Assembly: GCA_007751255.1 (NCBI GenBank)
Contig: CP036296.1
Span: 3,410,001 to 3,474,000, forward strand
Source of the DNA: Engelhardtia mirabilis
GTDB taxonomy: Bacteria; Planctomycetota; UBA1135; GCA-002686595
DNA length: 64,000 nt
Direction of reading: 5' to 3'
Under the pieces are notes generated by a model. The model was not told the origin of the DNA. It searched no databases and saw nothing but the letters and a program-made list of their open reading frames with translations. Both the position numbers and the translations under genes were made by a program. Positions 1-9,399 of the stretch are shown here, in pieces. How positions within the stretch are numbered: the stretch's first letter is position 1; every line of letters starts with the position of its first letter.

Positions 1-1
1 G

Positions 2-1402
2 TTCACCGAACTGCGGCCGATCCAGGCCCACGCCCTGCCCCACGCCCTCGCCGGGCGCGATGTGCTGGGCCTGGCCCAGACCGGCACCGGCAAGACGGCG
101 GCCTTCGCCTTGCCGATCCTGCAACGCCTCTTGGGCCGCCGGGCCAACGCCCCGCGCGCCCTGGTGGTCGCGCCGACCCGTGAGCTCGCGGCCCAAGTGC
201 AGGCGGAGATCGCGCTGCTCGCGAAGTTCACGCCGCTGACCTCCATGTCGATCTTCGGCGGGGTTCCGATCCCGCGTCAGGTGCGAGCCCTGCGCTCCAA
301 CCCGGACATCGTGGTGGCCTGCCCCGGAAGGCTCCTCGACCTGATGGGGCAAGGCGCCATCAAGTTGAACTGCGTGGAGGTGCTCGTCCTGGACGAGGCC
401 GACCACATGTTCGACATGGGCTTCTTGCCCGACGTCCGCCGCATCCTGAAGGCGCTCCCGGAGCGTCGCCAGAACCTGCTCTTCTCGGCCACCATGCCGC
501 GCGAGATCCGCAAGCTCGCCGACACGGTGCTGTTCAAGCCCGCAGTCGTCGAGCTCGCCAACGCGCGCCCGGCCGAGACCATCGCCCACTCCATCTACCA
601 GATGACCGAGGGTGACAAGGTCGGTGCCACCGAGGCGCTCCTCGAAGGCGACGACTTCCGCTCGGCGATCGTGTTCCTGCGCACCAAGCGGCGGGCCAAG
701 AAGCTCGCCGAACGCCTGGACGCCCGCGGCCACCGCGCCGTGGCCATGCAGGGCAACATGAGCCAACCCCAGCGCGAGCGCGCCCTGCGCGGCTTCCGCG
801 ACGGGACCTTCGACGTGCTGGTGGCCACCGACATCGCGGCCCGCGGCCTCGACATCGCCGGCGTCAGCCACGTGATCAACTTCGACGTGCCCAACACGCC
901 CGACGCCTACACGCACCGTATCGGCCGTACCGGCCGCTCGGAGCAGACGGGTCAGGCCTTCACCTTCGTCACCGCGGAGGACCACGACCAGGTGCGCCAG
1001 ATCGAGAAGCGCCTGGGTGCGCCGATCGACAAGCGCAAGCTCTCCGAGTTGGGGCACATCGAGAAGGCGACGTTGAAGGGCGCCACCGGACGCGGACGCA
1101 GCTCCGACGACGGCGGCTCGAGCCGAGGTAGTTCGGGCCGAGGTGGTCCGGGCCGTGGCGGTCCGAGTCGAGGCGCAGCGCCGCGCGGTCGCTCGACGCG
1201 AGCTGCGGGGCCCAGCGCTCCGCCGGCCCGCGCACCCGCGCGCAAGGTCTCCTCGACGGCCAAGGTCTCCAACGCCCCTGCCGCCGCTTCTCGCGGCGGC
1301 CCCGCCTTCGGCGTGGGCGTGCACGAGTCCTCCGGCGGCGGTCAACGGCGCCAGGACGGCGGCGGTGGACAACGCCCGCCGCGTCGTCGGCGCGGCGCCT
1401 GA
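2..1402 (+). CDS. DEAD-box ATP-dependent RNA helicase (5' end outside window)
   Basis: RhlE-like DEAD-box helicase that unwinds structured RNA, probably in ribosome assembly or mRNA turnover. The reading frame is already open at base 2 and encodes a Q-motif-like FTELRPIQ, so the first methionine seen at 62 is internal and the true start lies upstream. Visible motifs are AQTGTGKT (Walker A), PTRELA, LDEADHMFDMGF (DEAD box), SAT, the helicase C-domain segment ATDIAARGLDI and HRIGRTGR. After about residue 360 the protein becomes a low-complexity Arg/Gly/Ser tail (repeated RGG-like and GRGGP units) typical of RNA-binding extensions. A strong hairpin follows the stop codon. The family call is firm; the specific RNA target is unknown. 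Confidence 0.95.
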   Translation, partial: FTELRPIQAHALPHALAGRDVLGLAQTGTGKTAAFALPILQRLLGRRANAPRALVVAPTRELAAQVQAEIALLAKFTPLTSMSIFGGVPIPRQVRALRSNPDIVVACPGRLLDLMGQGAIKLNCVEVLVLDEADHMFDMGFLPDVRRILKALPERRQNLLFSATMPREIRKLADTVLFKPAVVELANARPAETIAHSIYQMTEGDKVGATEALLEGDDFRSAIVFLRTKRRAKKLAERLDARGHRAVAMQGNMSQPQRERALRGFRDGTFDVLVATDIAARGLDIAGVSHVINFDVPNTPDAYTHRIGRTGRSEQTGQAFTFVTAEDHDQVRQIEKRLGAPIDKRKLSELGHIEKATLKGATGRGRSSDDGGSSRGSSGRGGPGRGGPSRGAAPRGRSTRAAGPSAPPARAPARKVSSTAKVSNAPAAASRGGPAFGVGVHESSGGGQRRQDGGGGQRPPRRRRGA

Positions 1403-1461
1403 GCCCGGTCCGTCGCCAGGTTCCTGACCGCGAGTCGGGAACCGTGCGGCGGTGGATCAAG

Positions 1462-1498
1462 GTCGCCGCAAGGAGCAGGTTCTGCTCCCTGCGGCGAC
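1462..1498. terminator. Bidirectional hairpin terminator between helicase and Lrp gene
   Basis: GTCGCCGCA at the left pairs perfectly with TGCGGCGAC at the right, and the stem continues inward with GGAGCA/TGCTCC around a short loop. A short T-rich stretch (TTCTTC) follows on the plus strand. It lies between two convergent genes and could stop transcription from both. Confidence 0.75.
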
Positions 1499-1543
1499 TT
1501 CTTCGTGCATCGGGTGCTTCGCGGAACCGATCCTGCCGCAGCT

Positions 1544-2008
1544 TCAGCCGTCGAGCAGGTCGGGGAAGGTCGGCCGGCGGTGGTGCTCGTAGACCAGCAC
1601 CGTGCGCACGTCGGCGACCTCCGAGCGACCGCCAATCTGGCCCATGGCAATGTCGCGCAGGTGATCCGTGTCGCGGGCGGCCACGTGCAGGAACAGGTCG
1701 TCGTTGCCGGCCACGAGGAACACGTCGACGATCTCCGGCAGGCTCAGGAAGTAGTCGATCACCGCGCGGCTGTTCTTCTCGCCGTGGTCGGCCAGGCGCA
1801 CGGCGACCAGGGTGCGCAGGCCGACGCCGAGGGCCTTGGGGTCGACGTCCGCGTGGAAGCCCCGCAGCACGCCGTCGTCGCGTAGACGCTGGACGCGGGC
1901 GTGGCAACTGGAGGGAGCCAGGTGGACCCGGGCGGCCAGCTCCTTGTTCGACAGGCGCGCGTCCTGGGCGAGCTCCGCCACGATGCGGCGGTCGATTCGG
2001 TCGAGCAT
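1544..2008 (-). CDS. Lrp/AsnC-family transcriptional regulator
   Basis: A 154-aa DNA-binding regulator. The N-terminal helix-turn-helix (LDRIDRRIVAELAQDARLSNKELAARV, given here only as a landmark, residues about 2-60) is followed by a C-terminal RAM/AsnC ligand-binding domain. These proteins form octameric discs that sense amino acids. The ATG at 2008 was chosen because it gives the canonical MLDRIDRRI start; the much longer open frame upstream is a GC-rich artefact. The gene is divergent from a ThrE-like exporter, an arrangement like Lrp-BrnFE or LysG-LysE, so it probably controls that exporter. The effector cannot be told from sequence. Confidence 0.9.
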   Translation of the reverse strand: MLDRIDRRIVAELAQDARLSNKELAARVHLAPSSCHARVQRLRDDGVLRGFHADVDPKALGVGLRTLVAVRLADHGEKNSRAVIDYFLSLPEIVDVFLVAGNDDLFLHVAARDTDHLRDIAMGQIGGRSEVADVRTVLVYEHHRRPTFPDLLDG

Positions 2009-2203
2009 GGGAAGGCCAGGGGGTGAGGGGATGGCGGCGGGGTGACTCGATCGGCTCGGGGGGGGGCTGGCAGGCTGACTTCCGTCGATCCTGCGCCGGT
2101 TGGCCCGGGCACTGGTCCAGGATTCCGCCAAGGGGGCCCGCCAGGGTCCAACTCCGAAGATCGCTCGGGGAAATACTGCCTCATCCGGCGTTAGTTTCAA
2201 TCC
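2009..2203. promoter_or_regulatory. Divergent control region between Lrp-type regulator and exporter
   Basis: This 195-bp spacer separates two divergent genes and must hold both promoters and probably the regulator's binding sites. I could not identify convincing -35/-10 boxes; the plus-strand side becomes AT-richer just before the GTG at 2204. The assignment rests on gene arrangement. Confidence 0.45.
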
Positions 2204-3472
2204 GTGCGAACCATCTCGACCGATCTGCGGGGACGCCCCGCTCCAACCGACCTTGGCTCTGCCCCCCGAACACCCGAGGAGCTGATCGAGCTGGGGGACC
2301 TGCTCTTCGACCTGGCCGTCGGACTTCACCGCGCCGGGGCCTCGGCGACCCACCTGGAATCGGCCCTGGGTCGCTCGGCCAAGCGGCTCGGCCTGCGGGC
2401 CCAGATCCTGGGCACGCCAACCTCGCTCTTGGTCGACATGGACGATGGCCGCGGGGTGCGGCTGGCCCGGGTCGAGCCCGGGGAGCCGAACCTCGAGCGC
2501 CTGGCCGACATCGACAGCCTGCTCGAGGAGCTCGAGGAGGGGCAGGTCGGTCCGCGGCGCGCCTTGTACCGGCTGCGCTCGATCGTTGGTCGCCGGCCCA
2601 GCTTCGGTCCGGGGCTCGAGCTGGCGGCCGTGGGGGTCGCATCGGGTAGCGCCACTGTCTTCTTCGGTGGCGGGGCGGCCGACGTTGCCGTTGCCGGGGG
2701 GCTCGGCGTCGCGGTGGCCGTGATGGGGCGGTTGTCGACCCTCTCGGAGCACCGTCGTCCCCTGTTCGAGCCCGGCGCCGCCCTCCTCGCGGCGGCTGCG
2801 ACCACGGCCCTGGCGCGCCTCGGCCTCCCGATCGCGCCGCTGATCGTGACACTCGCGGCGCTGATCGTGCTGGTGCCTGGCTACTCGCTCACGATCGCCC
2901 TGGGCGAGATCGCCGCGCGTCACCTGGTGTCGGGCACCGCGCGCCTGGCGGGAGTGATGGGCACCCTGCTCGGCATGGGCCTGGGGATCGGCCTCGGCCG
3001 GGCGCTCGGATCGCTGGTGCCGCTCGAAGTCGCCCACTCGCCGACGCCCCTCGGCGAATGGGCCCTCTGGTCGGCGGTAGTGATCGCGTCCCTGTGTTTC
3101 TCCGTGCTGTTCCACGCGCGCCTGCGCGACGTGCCGATCGTGATGTTGGCCACGGTCACGGCATTCGTGGGCGCGCGTGCGGGCGCAGTCGTCCTCGGCC
3201 CCGAGCTGGGAGGCTTCGCGGGAGCACTCGTGCTCGGCCTGATGGGCAACCTGGTCGCACGCCGCACGCGGCGACCGGCGAGCACCGTCGTCCTCCCCGG
3301 CTTGATGGTGCTGGTGCCAGGAAGCATCGGATTCAGGGCCGTCGCCCTGTTCCTCGAGTCGGCCCCGCTGGACGGACTTGCGACCGCCTTCCAAACGGCG
3401 ATCGTAGGTAGCTCCCTAGTCGCTGGCCTCCTGGCCGCGAACATGCTGCTTCCGCCGCGTCGCAGCTTGTGA
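2204..3472 (+). CDS. ThrE-family threonine/serine exporter-like membrane protein
   Basis: A 422-aa protein with a soluble N-terminal half (about residues 25-150, typical of the DUF1212/ThrE N domain, with GLHRAGASATHLE and TPTSLLV) and about ten hydrophobic segments afterwards, the second half resembling the DUF3815/ThrE-2 fold. The two halves, often separate proteins, are fused here as in corynebacterial ThrE. These carriers export threonine, serine or related small molecules across the inner membrane. The GTG start at 2204 has no clear Shine-Dalgarno sequence; no better in-frame start is visible. The divergent Lrp-type gene supports a role in amino-acid export. Substrate is inferred, not shown. 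Confidence 0.8.
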   Translation: MRTISTDLRGRPAPTDLGSAPRTPEELIELGDLLFDLAVGLHRAGASATHLESALGRSAKRLGLRAQILGTPTSLLVDMDDGRGVRLARVEPGEPNLERLADIDSLLEELEEGQVGPRRALYRLRSIVGRRPSFGPGLELAAVGVASGSATVFFGGGAADVAVAGGLGVAVAVMGRLSTLSEHRRPLFEPGAALLAAAATTALARLGLPIAPLIVTLAALIVLVPGYSLTIALGEIAARHLVSGTARLAGVMGTLLGMGLGIGLGRALGSLVPLEVAHSPTPLGEWALWSAVVIASLCFSVLFHARLRDVPIVMLATVTAFVGARAGAVVLGPELGGFAGALVLGLMGNLVARRTRRPASTVVLPGLMVLVPGSIGFRAVALFLESAPLDGLATAFQTAIVGSSLVAGLLAANMLLPPRRSL

Positions 3473-3585
3473 GCATTCGCGTGGGTGGTGCTTTGGAGCT
3501 CCGCCACGTCGACATGCGATCCTGCGCCCCACTAGAGCATCAGGCGCCGTAGACCTGTGGTGCCCAACCAAACAGCTGCCACCTA

Positions 3586-3746
3586 GTGTCCTGGATCAGC
3601 AATTCGGCGTCACCTCCCGGGCTCCGATCGCCGCTGGCGTCGCCTGCGCCTCCTCCGAGTATCGCAGCGGATACGCGTCGTCGGCACGCCTAGCCAGCAT
3701 CGATCGAACCTCCGGGAAGTGACGCCGAACTGCTGATCCAGGACAC
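3586..3746. mobile_element. 161-bp MITE-like inverted-repeat element, copy 1, TA-flanked
   Basis: A non-coding palindromic element. Terminal inverted repeats begin GTGTCCTGGATCAG and stay similar for about 50 bp on each side; a smaller inner palindrome (GTATCGCAGCGGATAC) sits near the middle. It is flanked by TA on both sides (3584-3585 and 3747-3748), within CTAG, the target preferred by IS630-type elements. A second copy lies at 51491-51650 in the opposite orientation, about 95% identical by eye. It carries no transposase and would need one supplied in trans. Confidence 0.88.
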
Positions 3747-3844
3747 TAGTCGTGCGAAAAAGGCCCTTCGTCATGGGCCAGCTGCGCAGGTCCGGCTCCT
3801 GGCGGAGTTGCCCCCGAGCGGTGAGCTCAATATCCCCCGACAAC

Positions 3845-3883
3845 GCGCGACGGCGCGCCCCCCGTGGGGGACGCGCCGTCGCG
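3845..3883 (-). terminator. Hairpin terminator downstream of ahcY
   Basis: CGCGACGGCGCG pairs with CGCGCCGTCGCG and the inner arms CCCCC/GGGGG extend the stem around a three-base loop. It starts about 38 bp past the ahcY stop codon on the minus strand. No clear T-tract follows, so efficiency is uncertain. Confidence 0.65.
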
Positions 3884-3920
3884 ATCCAGTCTCGGCGCCG
3901 CCTGGGACGCCAATCTCGGC

Positions 3921-5462
<1,542 letters not shown>

Positions 5463-6449
5463 TCAGGCGGCCGGAGCCGTTCCGCGAGCCAGGTAGAGGG
5501 GCAGTTCGGCCGTCTGGCCTTCGGGACCGACGGGCCGGTAGCGATCGTCGACCGGGTCGAGGCTCACGCGTTCGAAGCCGGCGCGGCGCAGGCCGTCGAG
5601 CACGTCGGCGGGCTCTAGGCCCAGGTGCCGATCGCCGAGGGCGGGGCGCAGCCAGCCTTCGCGGTGGGGCATCAGCTCGACGATGGCGACATTGCCGCCG
5701 GGAGCGAGCACGCGCCGCATCTCGCGCAGGGGCCGAGCCAGGTCGGGCAGGTGGTGCAAGACCATCGAGGCGACGACGCCGTCGACCTCGCCGTCGGCCA
5801 GGGGCAGCGAGTCGAACTCACCCTGCCGGAACTCGAAGCTCGCACCTTCGCTGCGCGACTCGAGCCGCTCGCGCGCCTGGCTCAACATGCCTTCGGAGCG
5901 GTCGACGCAGATCACCCGCTGCACCAGAGGACGCAGTGCGTCGGCCAGGTAGCCCGTCCCGCAGCCGAGGTCGGCGACGGTCAACCGCCGCGGCAAGAGG
6001 TGCGCCAGGGCCCGTTGGCGAGCCTGGCCGGTGGCGAAGTCGCCGGCGATGGTGTCCCAGCGCCCGGCGACTCGATCGAAGAACTCGTCCTCGCGGTCGC
6101 GACGCTCGGCCAGGATCAGGTCCAAGCGGGTCAGGTCCGCGCCGTGCTCGGGGACCGCGGCGAGCTCCTCGCTCAGGCTGACCCACAGGCGCGCGGCCAG
6201 GCCGTCGCCGGGGGAGAGGCGCAGGTAGTTGCTCGTTCCGGCGTGGCGCTCAGCCAAGAGACCCGCGTCGCGGAGCTGCCGCAGGTGATTCGAGACTCGA
6301 CTCTGAGCCATGCCGAGGCAGCGGCTCAGCTCGCCGACCGACAGCTCCTCACGCTCGAGAAGCCCCAGGATCCGCAGGCGGGTGCCATCGGCCAGGAGCT
6401 TCAGAAGGCCCGTCAGGGCCCGTTGGGAGGGGTCGGATACGATCACCAC
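5463..6449 (-). CDS. ArsR-family regulator fused to a SAM/SAH-binding methyltransferase domain (SahR-like)
   Basis: A 328-aa two-domain protein. Residues about 10-90 form an ArsR winged helix (LADGTRLRILGLLEREELSVGEL, landmark shortened in use; SRVSNHLRQLRDAGL is the recognition helix). Residues about 150-310 are a class I methyltransferase fold with VADLGCGTGYLA (motif I), an acidic VDRSEGM and VASMVLHHL. The same architecture occurs in SahR, the SAH-responsive repressor of methyl-cycle genes described in Proteobacteria. The location directly upstream of ahcY fits: the methyltransferase domain would sense SAH. The start is GTG at 6449; the adjacent GTG is equally possible. A palindrome lies just upstream. 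An independent methyltransferase activity cannot be excluded. Confidence 0.85.
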   Translation of the reverse strand: MVIVSDPSQRALTGLLKLLADGTRLRILGLLEREELSVGELSRCLGMAQSRVSNHLRQLRDAGLLAERHAGTSNYLRLSPGDGLAARLWVSLSEELAAVPEHGADLTRLDLILAERRDREDEFFDRVAGRWDTIAGDFATGQARQRALAHLLPRRLTVADLGCGTGYLADALRPLVQRVICVDRSEGMLSQARERLESRSEGASFEFRQGEFDSLPLADGEVDGVVASMVLHHLPDLARPLREMRRVLAPGGNVAIVELMPHREGWLRPALGDRHLGLEPADVLDGLRRAGFERVSLDPVDDRYRPVGPEGQTAELPLYLARGTAPAA

Positions 6450-6457
6450 GGCATGAA

Positions 6458-6485
6458 GTCATAACATCATGAGGTCGTGATGCAA
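6458..6485 (-). promoter_or_regulatory. Candidate promoter with embedded operator for the SahR-like gene and ahcY
   Basis: On the minus strand TTGCAT (6485-6480) and TATGAC (6463-6458) form a -35/-10 pair with a 16-bp spacer. The 18-bp imperfect palindrome CATCACGACCTCATGATG (6465-6482; 7 of 9 pairs match) fills the spacer and overlaps the -35 edge. Transcription would start near 6450, almost at the GTG at 6449, implying a leaderless or nearly leaderless mRNA. The position suits repression by promoter occlusion. Confidence 0.6.
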
Positions 6486-6595
6486 GGGCTCCACCGGAAC
6501 TTATCGGCCGGATCGCCCCGGCGGCTTGCGTGCACTTCGTGCCTGCGCCCCGAGTTGCCTGCGAGATCCCATCGGCGGCCACTACCCTGACGGCC

Positions 6596-8416
6596 ATGGC
6601 ATTGCGGATCGAGGGGCTGCGGGTGTCCTACGGTTCCCGGCGGGCTGTGGAGGACCTTTCTCTGGTGGTCCCGGACGGCTCGATCACCGGGTTCCTGGGG
6701 CACAACGGCGCGGGCAAGACCAGCGCCATGCGAGGGGTCCTGGGCCTGGTCCCCATCCGGGCCGGTCGAGTCTCCGTGGACGGTATCGACGCCGGCCGCC
6801 ACCCGGCCCGAGCCCGCGCCCGTATCGGTGCCCTGATCGAGACCACCTCCTTCCAGCCCGGATGGAGCGCCCACCGCAACCTCACGGAGTTGGCGCGCCT
6901 GGGCGGAGCGAGCCTGCCCGACGCCCGCCGCGACGCCAGCCACCGCCTGGAGCAGGTCGGCTTGACCCACGTGAGCGCCGAGCGGCCGTCGAGCTTCTCC
7001 CAAGGCATGCGCCAACGCCTGGGTTTGGCCCAGGCGCTGCTCGGCGGGCGCCGCACCCTGCTGTTGGACGAGCCGACCAACGGCCTCGACCCGGAGGGCA
7101 TCGCCGAGCTCAGTGCCTTGCTGGTCCAATTGCGCGATGAGGAGGGGGCGGCGATCCTCCTCTCGAGTCACCTGCTCTCGGAGGTGGAGGACCTGTGCGA
7201 TCGCATCGCCGTCCTGCGCGAGGGGCGCCTGGTCGCTTCGGGCACCACCGAGCAGCTCCTCGTTGGCGCGGGAGCGCCCCATCGCGTGCGCGTCAAAGAG
7301 CCGCTGCGGGCCACGACCCGTCTGACGGAGTTGGGGATCAGCTCCCAGGTGGACGGCGCGCGGGTGGACTTCGAGCTGGGCGGCGCCGAGCCCGCCGAGG
7401 TGCTCGAGAGCCTCGTCGCGGCCGGCGCAGGCGTGGAGCGCTTCGGGCCCCAACCGCGCAGCTTGGTCGGTCTCTACCGACGGGCGACCGAGGGCGAGTT
7501 CACTGCGGAGTCCCTTCCGCCCGCGCCCTCGCCCGACCCCCACGCCAGGTCGGCGCCCAGCGGGGTCTGGCGCCTGCTGCGCTTCGAGTTGTCGCGACTC
7601 GCCGGCAGCGCCTGGATCCTGGCCCTGCCCGCGGTCCTGGCCGGAATCTCGGTCGCTCGCCTGGCGGCACGCGCGCGGGAGGCTGCGGCCCAGGTGGAGG
7701 CCGAGGGCCTGTTCAGCGCCACCGAGCCCACGGCCTTCGCCGCCACCGCCGCCGGACTCGCCGTGGCCCTGCCCGCCGCCGCCCTGATCGCGAGTCTCGG
7801 CGCGAGCCTCCTGGTGGCCGGCGAGCTGGGTCGCGGGACCCTGCGGAACGTCGCCCTGCGGCCTCTCACGCGCCTGCAGTTGCTCGCGGGCAAGGCCAGC
7901 GTCGCGATCGGCCTGGGACTCGCGGCCTGGTTCTGCGCGGCGATGACCTCCCTCGTCGCCGCCGCGATCTGGTTCGACTTCGGCGACCTCGAGGAGGTCC
8001 TCGTGACGGGCGATCGCTTCCCCCTGATGACCGCGGCCGAGTTGTGGCCCGAGCTCAACGCCGCGCTGCTCGGCACCCTCGTGGCGATGCCGGCCGTGGC
8101 CGCCGTGGGGTTCCTGGTGGGCGTCCTGACCCGCCGCGGGGTCGTGGCCGTGGTACTGGCGCTGATCATCCACCAGCTCCTGGACGGCGCGCGCGCCATC
8201 GCTCGGACGGGAGATTGGGAATGGATGCTGCCGTCCACGTACCTGCCTTCGCCGCTCGGTGATTCGTCACGGGTTCAAGCACTGGCCCTGCTGTCGGACG
8301 GCGCCACCAACGCGCCCTTCGAATACGTGGCCGGTGAGTGGTGGGTGCCCCTGGCCTGGACCGTCGCCTGCCTGGTGTTGGCAACGCCAGTTCTGCTCCG
8401 CCGCTCCATTCCCTGA
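6596..8416 (+). CDS. ABC transporter with fused ATP-binding and ABC-2-type permease domains
   Basis: A 606-aa inner-membrane ABC protein. Residues 1-230 are the nucleotide-binding domain: GHNGAGKT (Walker A, residues 35-42), SFSQGMRQRLGLAQ (signature, with SQGM replacing SGGQ), LLLDEPTNGLD (Walker B) and a switch histidine in SSHLLSE. After a linker, residues about 325-606 have six or so hydrophobic segments of the ABC-2 permease type. ATPase and permease are usually separate genes, so this resembles a half-transporter that would dimerise. ATG 6596 was chosen because MALRIEGLRVSYGSRRAVED is the canonical beginning; the upstream extension is not conserved-looking. It is followed after 11 bp by a PDZ lipoprotein and two FG-GAP genes. 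Substrate unknown. Confidence 0.88.
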   Translation: MALRIEGLRVSYGSRRAVEDLSLVVPDGSITGFLGHNGAGKTSAMRGVLGLVPIRAGRVSVDGIDAGRHPARARARIGALIETTSFQPGWSAHRNLTELARLGGASLPDARRDASHRLEQVGLTHVSAERPSSFSQGMRQRLGLAQALLGGRRTLLLDEPTNGLDPEGIAELSALLVQLRDEEGAAILLSSHLLSEVEDLCDRIAVLREGRLVASGTTEQLLVGAGAPHRVRVKEPLRATTRLTELGISSQVDGARVDFELGGAEPAEVLESLVAAGAGVERFGPQPRSLVGLYRRATEGEFTAESLPPAPSPDPHARSAPSGVWRLLRFELSRLAGSAWILALPAVLAGISVARLAARAREAAAQVEAEGLFSATEPTAFAATAAGLAVALPAAALIASLGASLLVAGELGRGTLRNVALRPLTRLQLLAGKASVAIGLGLAAWFCAAMTSLVAAAIWFDFGDLEEVLVTGDRFPLMTAAELWPELNAALLGTLVAMPAVAAVGFLVGVLTRRGVVAVVLALIIHQLLDGARAIARTGDWEWMLPSTYLPSPLGDSSRVQALALLSDGATNAPFEYVAGEWWVPLAWTVACLVLATPVLLRRSIP

Positions 8417-8427
8417 CCCTCGACTCC

Positions 8428-9399
8428 ATGCTCGCTCGAGTTCTGATCGCAATACTGCCCGCCGGTCTCGGTGCCTGCGCCGCGCCGCTCGCGCTCCAAG
8501 CGCCGCCCCTGGCGGAGTTCAGCGAACCCGTGGCCCTTCTGACCGAACCCGACGACGAGGCCCTGCGCCAGGAACTGCCCCTCGGCAGCTTCAGTGGCCT
8601 CGAGGTCGGCGACTCTCGCGACACGCTCGCGTCCTTGACCGAGGCACCCGTGGGTTTGACGGTGACCGCGGTCGTTGAGAACTCGCCGGCGGCGGCGGTC
8701 GGGCTGGAAGTGGGGGACTTGCTGCTGGAGGCCCGGGTGGGGGCGGAGCTCGTGGAGCTGTCTTGGCCGAGCCAGTGGCGCGCCCTGGAACTCGAGAATC
8801 CCGCCGGGACCTCGATCGAGCTGCTCTACGACCGCGCCGGCTCCGAGCGCGAGGTGACCCTGACCTTGGTTCGACGGGTCGCACCTGCCGGCCGGGGCGA
8901 GACCGAGCGCTTCCGCGAGGATGACCACGTGGGCGTGGTCCTGCGTACCGCCACCGAAGTCGAGGCCCGGACCGCCGGTCTGGCCCCGGGCGCGGGTGCC
9001 GTGATCGTCGGACTGGCCGCATCGAGCCCCTGGCGCGACGCGGAACTGCGCTTCGCCGACCTGATCACGGCCGTCGACGGGGTCGAAGTGGCCTCGCCCG
9101 AGGTCCTGCTCGACGCCATCCGCCGCGCGGACCGGCGCGCGCGACTCTCGCTCGAGGTCTGGCGAGAGGGACAGATGGTCACGACCGAGGCAGCGGTGTC
9201 GCGCAGGATCAGCGCCGTTACCGACATCTCGCTGCCGCTGATCTTCAGCTACGAACGCCGGGCACGGGTGCGGAACTGGTCCGCGATCCTCGGGCTCCTG
9301 CACTGGGAATCGACCTCGAGCTCCTGGAGGCTGCGCCTTCTGTGGCTGTTCAACCTGTCGGGCGGCGAGACCGATCGCCTGCAGGAGGTGGACGGTTGA
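8428..9399 (+). CDS. Lipoprotein with two PDZ-like domains
   Basis: A 323-aa envelope protein. The first 17 residues form a short lipoprotein signal ending in LGAC (lipobox), so it should be lipid-anchored. Two PDZ-like segments follow: residues about 70-140 (VTAVVENSPAAAVGLEVGDLL) and about 175-265 (ADLITAVDGVEVASPEVLLDAI). There is no protease domain, so it probably binds peptides or scaffolds rather than cleaves. The start at 8428 was chosen to give the signal peptide; it lies 11 bp after the ABC transporter stop. The next gene starts inside its last codons at TTG 9396, so the two are translationally coupled. Confidence 0.75.
   Translation: MLARVLIAILPAGLGACAAPLALQAPPLAEFSEPVALLTEPDDEALRQELPLGSFSGLEVGDSRDTLASLTEAPVGLTVTAVVENSPAAAVGLEVGDLLLEARVGAELVELSWPSQWRALELENPAGTSIELLYDRAGSEREVTLTLVRRVAPAGRGETERFREDDHVGVVLRTATEVEARTAGLAPGAGAVIVGLAASSPWRDAELRFADLITAVDGVEVASPEVLLDAIRRADRRARLSLEVWREGQMVTTEAAVSRRISAVTDISLPLIFSYERRARVRNWSAILGLLHWESTSSSWRLRLLWLFNLSGGETDRLQEVDG

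Noticed and set aside
2009-3394. 616-aa minus-strand frame extending upstream of the Lrp gene
   Set aside because: It covers the ThrE-like gene on the other strand and has low-complexity Arg/Gln/Glu composition; only the last 154 codons are real.
6467-8173. 568-aa minus-strand frame opposite the ABC transporter
   Set aside because: Shadow of a gene with clear Walker motifs on the other strand.
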